NCBI GenBank assembly: GCA_021820675.1
Contig: JAKADI010000068.1
Coordinates: forward strand, 1-7,491
From: Bacillota bacterium
GTDB taxonomy: Bacteria > Bacillota > Sulfobacillia > Sulfobacillales > Sulfobacillaceae
Reading direction: 5' to 3'
DNA length: 7,491 nucleotides
Below the pieces are notes generated by a model, which was given only the letters and a program-made list of their open reading frames with translations, was not told the DNA's origin and ran no database searches. How positions within the stretch are numbered: position 1 is the first letter of the stretch; every line of letters begins with the position of its first letter. The position numbers and the translations under genes were made by a program. This document shows positions 1 to 5,116 of the stretch, piece by piece.

Positions 1-53
1 AGGTGAGCATGCTATAGCGACTTCAGGAACGTGCAAATGCCTGGCCGAAAGGA

Positions 54-134
54 GACATCGCAATGAGCAAATCGCTTCTGAGTAATGGCTCAATGGATGT
101 CTTTTTGTGTGGTTTGGCTATGGTAACCGTGGCC
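54..134 (+). other. Predicted stem-loops in the dapA upstream RNA
   Basis: Three perfect pairings are visible by eye. GACATC (54-59) pairs with GATGTC (96-101). TGAGC (64-68) pairs with GCTCA (88-92), nested inside the first. GGCTATGG (116-123) pairs with CCGTGGCC (127-134, including G-U pairs) around a TAA triloop. The nested helix covers two bases of the ATG at 63, so it could limit translation of the small ORF. Whether this is a regulatory RNA or just the fold of a coding sequence cannot be decided here. No known riboswitch consensus fits convincingly. Confidence 0.3.
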
Positions 135-188
135 TCTAAGAAGTTGTGGAACAAGCCTGGTGTTAAGGCCGGGCCGGCTCGTGCGTAG
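63..188 (+). CDS. Possible small hypothetical protein, 41 aa
   Basis: An ATG at 63 opens a 41-codon frame ending in TAG at 186-188. It is preceded by AAAGGAG (48-54) with an 8-nt spacer, a near-ideal Shine-Dalgarno, which is the main reason to believe it. The product starts MSKSLLSNGSMDV, has a short hydrophobic stretch (about residues 13-24, FLCGLAMVTVA) that is marginal for a membrane span, and ends in a basic, Pro/Gly-rich tail (KKLWNKPGVKAG, then PARA). I do not recognise a family. It lies 62 nt upstream of dapA on the same strand, so the two could be co-transcribed. A TATAGC at 13-18 could be its -10 element, but the -35 would fall outside the window. The alternative is that this stretch is a structured non-coding leader of dapA, since several stems fall inside it. 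The ribosome site favours a gene; the short length prevents certainty. Confidence 0.45.
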   Translation: MSKSLLSNGSMDVFLCGLAMVTVASKKLWNKPGVKAGPARA

Positions 189-205
189 TTTTAGCACGGT
201 CCGGC
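173..205 (+). other. GC-rich hairpin over the small ORF stop; no U-tract
   Basis: The arms at 173-184 and 194-205 form a 12-position stem with a single C/U mismatch and one U-G wobble, around a 9-nt loop that contains the TAG stop (186-188) of the small ORF. It is the strongest hairpin in the window. It is not followed by a run of T, so a classical intrinsic terminator is not supported. It could attenuate transcription into dapA, protect an mRNA end, or separate the two reading units. Confidence 0.45.
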
Positions 206-250
206 GTGTCGGATTCCAGGATTATCCATTACTTTTGAGGAGGTTTTTTT

Positions 251-1156
251 ATGCAATTACCCCGAATTTTCACTGCGATGATTACCCCTTTTACTGAATC
301 AGGCGAGGTCGATTACGATGAGGCTGCCCGGCTAGCCCAATGGCTTGTCACTCATGGAAGTGGTGGGCTCATTCTTTCTGGGACGACAGGTGAATCCCCG
401 GCTTTAAGCGACCGTGAGCGTATGAATTTGTTGCGTACGGTGCGGGCTCATTTAGGAACAGAAGTCCCCTTATGGATGGGAACAGGCACCAATAACACGG
501 TCCATAGCCGTGAATTGTCTTGGGAAGCGGCCGAAAATGGAGCGGATGGCGTCTTGCTGGTTTGTCCGTATTATAATAAACCCCCGCAGGAAGGACTCAT
601 TCGGCATTTTGTCGAGATCGCTACGGGTCTTCCGGTACCGGTCATGTTGTACAATATCCCCGGACGCACTAGCGTTAACCTCTTGCCCGCCTCGGTACGC
701 ACTATCACCCAAGAATGTGACAATGTCATTGCCATTAAAGAAGCCGCAGGGTCCTTGCCCCAACTTCAAGAGCTGATGACTTTAGTCTCTCCTCATGTTC
801 GTGTCTATTCCGGAGATGATGCCATGTACTATATGGCATTGACGCTGGGGGCCTACGGCGTTGTCAGCGTTGCTTCCCATCTGGTGGGAGATGACCTGGC
901 CTCCATGACCGAGAGCATGCTACATGGTGATTTAGACCAGGCCCGCCAGATGAACACGACGTTAATGCCTCTCTTCAATGAATTATTCCGTTACACGAAT
1001 CCGATTAGCGTGAAATGGGCCGTCAATTATCTTGGCTTCCACGCAGGAGATGTGCGGTTGCCGTTAGTGACGCCGCATCATGACCAAGCATTTGAGGCAC
1101 TCCGGCAGTTAATTGACCGACTGGTTCCTGAACGGGTGTGTTCCCATGCAAGTTAA
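251..1156 (+). CDS. dapA: 4-hydroxy-tetrahydrodipicolinate synthase
   Basis: Condenses pyruvate with L-aspartate 4-semialdehyde in the cytoplasm, the first committed step towards diaminopimelate, lysine and, in spore formers, dipicolinate. The 301-aa product has the full TIM-barrel length of the family. Visible signatures are GTTGE (44-48, pyruvate-binding Thr pair T45/T46), GTGTNNT (77-83), PYYNKPPQEG (106-115, Tyr107 of the catalytic triad), YNIPGRT (134-140, catalytic Tyr134 and substrate-binding Arg139), AIKEAAG (161-167, Schiff-base Lys163) and YSGDD (186-190). No key residue is missing. The start is fixed by GAGGAGG at 237-243 with a 7-nt T-only spacer. No asd or dapG lies downstream; the gene ends 25 nt from the convergent asnB, with no clear terminator between them. 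Expression may be influenced by the structured region upstream. Other members of the NAL/DapA superfamily are possible in principle, but the motif set is that of DapA. Confidence 0.96.
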   Translation: MQLPRIFTAMITPFTESGEVDYDEAARLAQWLVTHGSGGLILSGTTGESPALSDRERMNLLRTVRAHLGTEVPLWMGTGTNNTVHSRELSWEAAENGADGVLLVCPYYNKPPQEGLIRHFVEIATGLPVPVMLYNIPGRTSVNLLPASVRTITQECDNVIAIKEAAGSLPQLQELMTLVSPHVRVYSGDDAMYYMALTLGAYGVVSVASHLVGDDLASMTESMLHGDLDQARQMNTTLMPLFNELFRYTNPISVKWAVNYLGFHAGDVRLPLVTPHHDQAFEALRQLIDRLVPERVCSHAS

Positions 1157-1181
1157 AGGATTTAATCGGATGAGAGTGGCT

Positions 1182-3026
1182 TTACACGACTTCAATGTGA
1201 TAATCCGAAAACCAGTAATGCGCTTGAATCAGAAAGGCGAATAATTGGGCATTGCCCATCAATTGGCCGAACCAAGGAATTTGTTCCGCCATTGGGCCTT
1301 TTGCCACGAGGTCTTTGATGCGCTTGATATCGACAATACGGTGGAGTATGGAGTTGCGATCGTCTAGAACCTGGATCAAATTGTCGCGCATCCGGGTAAA
1401 ATACGATGGATTGGGTGTGGACGGATAGGGACTTTTTTGACGCCACAGGACGTCATCCGGCAGAAGCCCTTCCATGGCTTGGCGTAAAATCACCTTTCGG
1501 TGCTCCGCTTGAGTTTTCATCGCCCAGGGAATGTTCCAGACGTATTCGACCAGCCTGTGGTCACAGAAGGGCACACGGATTTCCAAGCCCACGGCCATAG
1601 CCATGCGATCCTTACGGTCTAACAGCGTCGGGAGGAAGCGCGTCAGAGTTAAATAGCCAATTTCGCGGATGCGTTCTGCGCTAGGGGATTCACCCGGTAG
1701 CCGCGGAACTTCGGCCAAGGCTTCCTCGTAACGTTGTTGCGTATAGTCAAAGGGCCGAATGTAATTGACAAAATCCTCCGATAAGATACTTACCCGATCG
1801 TGGAGGCGGCGGGCCCAGGGAAAGGTTGACGCGGCAATGGCGTCGGGATGATGAAACCAGGGGTATCCGCCGAAAATCTCGTCTGCGGCTTCGCCGGAGA
1901 GGCCTACGGTGGCCTGCTGTTTGATGGCCTTGGAAAAGACCAGCAAAGAGGTATCCACGTCGGCCATGCCGGGGAGGTCTCTGGCATATAAGGACGGTAT
2001 GAGATATTCCACTAAATCCGGAGTATCTAGCACAATACGGGAGTGCGATGTCCCTAGGTAATCCGAGACACGTTTAACCCACGGTGCATCAAGATTGGTT
2101 TGAAATGGAGTCGGTTTGAAGTGCTTTTCCATATCGACAAAGTCGATGGAGAAGGTCTTAAGGACTCCACGTTGTTCCGTTTGAAAAGTTTTGGCGGCGA
2201 GTGCGGTGACAACACTGGAATCCAACCCGCCTGACAACAAGGTCACGACCGGAACATCGGCAATTAATTGCCGGGTAATGGTGTCCTCTAATAATGCGCG
2301 GATGGTCTGCCTGGTCGTCATCAGATTGTCGGGATGCTCATGGGAGATGAGATTCCAGTAACGGCGAACCGTAATGTCCCCGTGGTGATAGCGTAAATAT
2401 TCACCAGGGCGCAATTCGTACAGCCCTTCGAACACACCGTGACCGGGTGTTCGCGCAGGGCCCAAGGCGAAGACTTCAGCGAGACCTTCTTTGCCCACGC
2501 GGTGGGGCATTTGGGGATGAGCCAAAATGGCTTTCATTTCCGATCCAAAGAGGATTCCGTGGGCCAAAGGAGCATAGAAGAGGGGTTTGACCCCTAGACG
2601 GTCACGAGCCAGGAACAACGTCTTGTCGGTCTCGTCCCAGATAGCGAAGGCAAAAATACCATTGAGTCGGCTAAGCGCTTCATGGCCGCAGGCCATATAA
2701 GCTGTGAGCAATACCTCAGTGTCGGATTGGGTGAGAAAAACGTATCCCAACCCGATGAGTTCTTGGCGGAGTTCTCGATAGTTATATAATTCACCGTTGT
2801 ACACAATCGTGTACACTTTAAGCCCATTTCGGCGGGACATCGGCTGCATACCACCTTCAGGATCAATGACAACAAGACGGCGGTGTCCCAACGCGGCATG
2901 CTTGTCGACCCAAGTTCCGCTGCCGTCGGGCCCACGACAAGTTAAGGGCTCTATCATGGCGCCTAAAGAAGACTGGTATGACCGGATATCTTGTTGCCAG
3001 TCTATCCACCCTGCAATCCCGCACAT
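1182..3026 (-). CDS. asnB: Asparagine synthetase, glutamine-hydrolysing (AsnB/AsnO type)
   Basis: Makes asparagine from aspartate, ATP and the ammonia released from glutamine. The N-terminal class II glutaminase domain (about 1-210) starts MCGIAGW, so Cys2 becomes the nucleophile after Met removal. Arg49 in GHRR, the YNGEL motif (76-80) and Asp102 in SDTE are the glutamine-site residues. The synthetase domain (about 235-560) has the PP-loop SGGLDSS (265-271), LSGEAADEIFGGY (376-388) and RKDRMAMAVGLEIRVPF (471-487). Its 614 aa equals the length I recall for B. subtilis AsnO, the paralogue needed for sporulation; closeness to AsnO rather than AsnB is inference. The start is supported by GAGGAGG (3040-3034 on the minus strand) 7 nt upstream. 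It follows moaA by 132 nt in the same direction, with two dyads in the gap, so it may have its own control. It converges on dapA. All catalytic motifs are intact. Confidence 0.95.
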   Translation of the reverse strand: MCGIAGWIDWQQDIRSYQSSLGAMIEPLTCRGPDGSGTWVDKHAALGHRRLVVIDPEGGMQPMSRRNGLKVYTIVYNGELYNYRELRQELIGLGYVFLTQSDTEVLLTAYMACGHEALSRLNGIFAFAIWDETDKTLFLARDRLGVKPLFYAPLAHGILFGSEMKAILAHPQMPHRVGKEGLAEVFALGPARTPGHGVFEGLYELRPGEYLRYHHGDITVRRYWNLISHEHPDNLMTTRQTIRALLEDTITRQLIADVPVVTLLSGGLDSSVVTALAAKTFQTEQRGVLKTFSIDFVDMEKHFKPTPFQTNLDAPWVKRVSDYLGTSHSRIVLDTPDLVEYLIPSLYARDLPGMADVDTSLLVFSKAIKQQATVGLSGEAADEIFGGYPWFHHPDAIAASTFPWARRLHDRVSILSEDFVNYIRPFDYTQQRYEEALAEVPRLPGESPSAERIREIGYLTLTRFLPTLLDRKDRMAMAVGLEIRVPFCDHRLVEYVWNIPWAMKTQAEHRKVILRQAMEGLLPDDVLWRQKSPYPSTPNPSYFTRMRDNLIQVLDDRNSILHRIVDIKRIKDLVAKGPMAEQIPWFGQLMGNAQLFAFLIQAHYWFSDYHIEVV

Positions 3027-3058
3027 GTTTTAACCTCCTCATTCCGTCAGACTTCCAG

Positions 3059-3076
3059 GGAACAGAAATCTGTTTC
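3059..3076 (-). repeat. Dyad upstream of asnB
   Basis: AACAGA (3061-3066) and TCTGTT (3069-3074) are perfect inverted repeats around AA. On the asnB strand the hairpin can extend to 3059-3076 with one mismatch. It lies 32 nt before the asnB start codon, where either a repressor site or a leader hairpin would fit. No known operator consensus is matched. Confidence 0.3.
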
Positions 3077-3087
3077 GTGAATCAGTG

Positions 3088-3137
3088 GTTACTTTATGCG
3101 GGCTTCAGGAAGGGAGTGAAATAGCCAAGAAAGTAAC
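3088..3137 (-). repeat. Long-spaced 8-bp inverted repeat in the moaA-asnB gap
   Basis: GTTACTTT (3088-3095) and AAAGTAAC (3130-3137) are exact reverse complements, 34 nt apart, between moaA and asnB. In a transcript towards asnB they could close a large loop. An 8-bp match in a gap this size is expected by chance roughly once in eight such gaps, so this is only a candidate. No U-tract follows on the minus strand, hence no terminator call. Confidence 0.2.
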
Positions 3138-3158
3138 TTTTTCCAACCCTCCGGATGG

Positions 3159-4175
3159 CTAACCGCCAATATGAGACATTTCAACTTTGGGTCCTGACCC
3201 GGTCGCTTTCGATCGATTCAAGGAGTATTGATCATCCCTGGCGGCCCATAGAGATTTCAGCGCCTGCATGACCTGTTCGTCGCCGAGACTGTCTTCGCGA
3301 AGCAACCGTCTGAGATCAAAGCCCTTAGAGCAGAATAAGCAGGTATAAATTTGCCCTTCGGGCGACACGCGAATCCGGGAACACGCCTGGCAGAAAGGTT
3401 GCGTAACTGACGCGATAATGCCGATTTCCCCGCCGCCGTCTTGATAACGGTACCGCCTGGCAACCTCCCCCGGATGAGTCGGAGCTACCGGTTCTAATGC
3501 CCATTCTTGTTGCAGCGTGGCGAGAATTTCCGATGCTGGGACGACGTCATCCATCCTCCAGCCATTGGTGTTGCCCACGTCCATGTATTCGATAAACCGG
3601 AGCGTTACTCCCGTGTGCCGGAAATGGCGCGCCATCGGAATGATCTGCTGGTCATTGACGTCGCGTTTTAAGACCATATTAACTTTGATCGGGTGTAAGC
3701 CGGCGGCAATGGCCGCGTCGATGGCAGACAGAATCCGCGAGACCGGGACGCCCACATCATTAATGGCCTTAAAAATCTTGTCGGTTAACGCATCGAGACT
3801 CACGGTCACCCGCCTTAGACCCGCTTGTTGTAAAGTCTTAGCGCGTTGAGTATCCAGTCCGGAGCCGTTGGTTGTCATGGCAATCTCTTCGATGCCTTCC
3901 ACCTCACTGATTTGATGGATCAAGACATCCAGGTCCCGGCGCAATAACGGCTCTCCGCCCGTAATCCGAATCTTTTTGACTCCCAATTGGGCGAAGAGCC
4001 AAACGGCACGTGTGAGTTCGTCGAATGTCAGCAAATCATGTTTCGGTAAAAAATGAAATCGGCTGCCATATACTTCTTTAGGCATACAATACACACAACG
4101 AAAATTACAGCGGTCGGTTACGGATAGGCGGAGATCATGCAAGGGCCGCTGATATTGATCGACAACAATTGGCAT
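3159..4175 (-). CDS. moaA: GTP 3',8-cyclase (molybdenum cofactor synthesis protein A)
   Basis: Radical SAM enzyme that converts GTP to 3',8-cyclo-7,8-dihydro-GTP, which MoaC turns into cyclic pyranopterin monophosphate: the first step of molybdopterin synthesis in the cytoplasm. The 338-aa product carries the SAM-type cluster motif CX3CX2C (Cys23, Cys27, Cys30 in DRCNFRCVYC), the SAM-binding GGEP (73-76), and the C-terminal GTP-binding cluster motif CX2CX13C (Cys262, Cys265, Cys279). The chain ends in MSHIGG; the final Gly-Gly is the conserved tail that is essential in this family, so the gene is complete. The start is supported by AAGGGGTG (4190-4183, minus) with a 7-nt spacer. No moaC, moaD, moaE or moeA lies in the window, so the rest of the pathway must be elsewhere. 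It is divergent from the acetyltransferase gene and upstream of asnB on the same strand. Confidence 0.96.
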   Translation of the reverse strand: MPIVVDQYQRPLHDLRLSVTDRCNFRCVYCMPKEVYGSRFHFLPKHDLLTFDELTRAVWLFAQLGVKKIRITGGEPLLRRDLDVLIHQISEVEGIEEIAMTTNGSGLDTQRAKTLQQAGLRRVTVSLDALTDKIFKAINDVGVPVSRILSAIDAAIAAGLHPIKVNMVLKRDVNDQQIIPMARHFRHTGVTLRFIEYMDVGNTNGWRMDDVVPASEILATLQQEWALEPVAPTHPGEVARRYRYQDGGGEIGIIASVTQPFCQACSRIRVSPEGQIYTCLFCSKGFDLRRLLREDSLGDEQVMQALKSLWAARDDQYSLNRSKATGSGPKVEMSHIGG

Positions 4176-4224
4176 GCGCTTTCACCCCTTTGCCTGGGTC
4201 GTGACGGCCAGGTCTTCTTACTCT

Positions 4225-4230
4225 ATTTTA
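4225..4230 (-). promoter_or_regulatory. Possible -10 element for moaA
   Basis: On the minus strand this reads TAAAAT, five of six bases of the sigma-A -10 consensus, and would start transcription about 43 nt before the moaA ATG. No good -35 box is found 16-18 nt upstream (TTCTTC at 4253-4248 is poor), so this is tentative. The short predicted leader leaves no room for a molybdenum-cofactor riboswitch. Confidence 0.3.
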
Positions 4231-4333
4231 GCGTTTCTTAACCCGCCGAAGAAGTTCTCAGCCGCCACGCATGCGCATTTAAAACCTTTAGCAGCCAGCA
4301 GGATTCACCAAAACAAACGTTCTATATAGCTTA

Positions 4334-4363
4334 TTGACTGTCGAAGAAGATTAAAGCTAGTAT
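4334..4363 (+). promoter_or_regulatory. Promoter for the GNAT gene
   Basis: TTGACT (4334-4339, five of six -35 bases) is followed after 18 nt by TAGTAT (4358-4363, four of six -10 bases). Transcription would begin near 4370, giving a leader of about 40 nt to the ATG at 4411. That would place the in-frame TTG at 4372 right at the 5' end of the message without a ribosome site, which argues against TTG as the start. The rest of the 4176-4333 gap shows only the moaA -10 candidate and short chance repeats. Confidence 0.5.
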
Positions 4364-4410
4364 GAGTCGACTTGCGTCATATCCACAAATTGGAGGGGAA
4401 TAATTTTTCT

Positions 4411-4917
4411 ATGGCGGAAAACCCTTGCGAAATCGTTCAAATGAGTGCCAATGATTGGACCGAAGTGCGCCGCATTTATCAAGAAGGTATTGCAACAGGC
4501 CACGCTACGTTTCAATTAGACCCACCGTCTTGGCAGGAATGGGACAGGGCTCATATTGCCGCTTGTCGGCTGGTGGCCCGATCAACCCGTGGTGTTATGG
4601 GTTGGGCGGCATTAAGCCTGACATCAAACCGCGCGGTTTATGCGGGCGTGGCGGAAGTCAGCATCTATATCGGTCAGTCGTATCGTGGACGGGGGGTGGG
4701 GAGGCGTCTCCTTAACCGCTTAATTATTGCTAGCGAGGAACATGGATTGTGGACACTCCAAGCCGGAATTTTTCCAGAAAACCAGTCCAGTTTGGCGTTG
4801 CATAGGAAGTCGGGTTTCAGAGAGGTTGGACGCCGGGAACGCATTGGTCAACTCCATGGCCTCTGGCGCGACGTGATATTGTTGGAGCGAAGAAGCTTGG
4901 TCGTTGGGAGCGGTTGA
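4411..4917 (+). CDS. GNAT N-acetyltransferase, phosphinothricin/methionine-sulfoximine type
   Basis: Predicted cytoplasmic acetyl-CoA-dependent N-acetyltransferase of 168 aa. The fold signature is present: RIYQEGIATGHATFQ (21-35), typical of the PAT/Bar/MnaT group, AEVSIYIGQSYRGRGVG (81-97) with the acetyl-CoA pyrophosphate loop RGRGVG, and FPENQSSLALHRKSGF (121-136), the C-terminal motif of this group. Known members acetylate glutamate analogues such as phosphinothricin, methionine sulfoximine or methionine sulfone; the real substrate here is unknown. I chose ATG 4411 because GGAGGGG (4392-4398) lies upstream, although with a long 12-nt spacer, and because the protein then begins where homologues begin. 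A longer frame from TTG 4372 adds 13 residues but lacks a ribosome site and would sit at the predicted transcription start. It is divergent from moaA. A doubtful small ORF begins one base after its stop. Confidence 0.85.
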   Translation: MAENPCEIVQMSANDWTEVRRIYQEGIATGHATFQLDPPSWQEWDRAHIAACRLVARSTRGVMGWAALSLTSNRAVYAGVAEVSIYIGQSYRGRGVGRRLLNRLIIASEEHGLWTLQAGIFPENQSSLALHRKSGFREVGRRERIGQLHGLWRDVILLERRSLVVGSG

Positions 4918-4918
4918 C

Positions 4919-5014
4919 GTGCACCCGAAAACCTCGCTGCCCAGGCAATCAAAGACCGTCACCAAACGGGATGTCGTGCGCACTGCCGTAACAGCTGCAA
5001 AGGCGAATGACTAG
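4919..5014 (+). CDS. Doubtful 31-aa ORF after the GNAT gene
   Basis: A GTG at 4919, one base after the GNAT stop, opens 31 codons ending in TAG at 5012-5014. GGGAG (4906-4910) lies 8 nt upstream, a workable ribosome site. The product is hydrophilic and basic, beginning MHPKTSLPRQSKTVTKR and ending TAAKAND, without a signal peptide or membrane span. I recognise no family. It could be translated by coupling with the acetyltransferase, or be a chance frame in the 187-nt gap before cydA. Length and a non-ATG start make chance quite possible. Confidence 0.2.
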   Translation: MHPKTSLPRQSKTVTKRDVVRTAVTAAKAND

Positions 5015-5040
5015 CGGGCGGTGTCGGTTGGGCCATGGCA

Positions 5041-5079
5041 CAGGGCATTTCTCTTTAGGGTATGATATCGAAATGCCTG
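5041..5079 (+). promoter_or_regulatory. cydA promoter candidate inside an inverted repeat
   Basis: TATGAT (5061-5066, five of six -10 bases) would start transcription near 5073, about 32 nt before the cydA ATG. No strong -35 is seen; GGCACA at 5037-5042 (18-nt spacing) matches three bases. The -10 is enclosed by an inverted repeat: the arm at 5041-5050 (CAGGGCATTT) pairs with 5071-5079 (AAATGCCTG), 9 bp with one bulged G. A weak -35 with a dyad around the -10 would suit a regulated promoter. It does not match the Rex site consensus (TTGTGAA-N4-TTCACAA) that controls cyd genes in some Bacillota. Confidence 0.35.
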
Positions 5080-5086
5080 GTACACA

Positions 5087-5116
5087 CTGTCACCGGTGAT
5101 AAAAATGACAGCTGTC
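5087..5116 (+). repeat. Two 10-bp palindromes flanking the cydA start
   Basis: TCACCGGTGA (5090-5099) and GACAGCTGTC (5107-5116) are both perfect palindromes, one just upstream of the ATG at 5105 and one beginning at its G. In addition CTGTCA (5087-5092) can pair with TGACAG (5106-5111), forming a hairpin that would bury both the GGTGA ribosome site and the ATG. These alternatives are mutually exclusive pairings, so they could form either a protein-binding site or a translational switch, or be coincidence. Confidence 0.35.

Noticed and set aside
37..66. Nine-codon frame (MPGRKETSQ) overlapping the ATG at 63 as ATGA, like a leader peptide.
   Set aside because: Too short to support; AGGA at 25-28 is only a weak ribosome site, and the peptide shows no run of regulatory codons.
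116..136. TGGTAACC resembles the T-box UGGNACC bulge.
   Set aside because: It has one extra base, forms its own closed hairpin, and lacks the flanking AGGGUGG...CCGCG context and a following terminator.
1157..1181. Possible bidirectional terminator between convergent dapA and asnB.
   Set aside because: The 25 nt contain no stem-loop and no T-run; any termination signal would have to lie inside the coding ends.
3138..3165. Terminator after moaA (CCATCC...GGTTGG on the minus strand).
   Set aside because: The stem has a central mismatch and is followed by A-rich, not T-rich, sequence on the transcribed strand.
4172..4276. Direct repeat GCATGCGC at 4172-4179 and 4269-4276 around the moaA leader.
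   Set aside because: Eight bases, one copy overlapping the moaA start codon; consistent with chance.
5036..5050. TGGCAC before cydA resembles a sigma-54 -24 element.
   Set aside because: After the 5-nt spacer the sequence is ATTT rather than TTGC, so the -12 element is missing.
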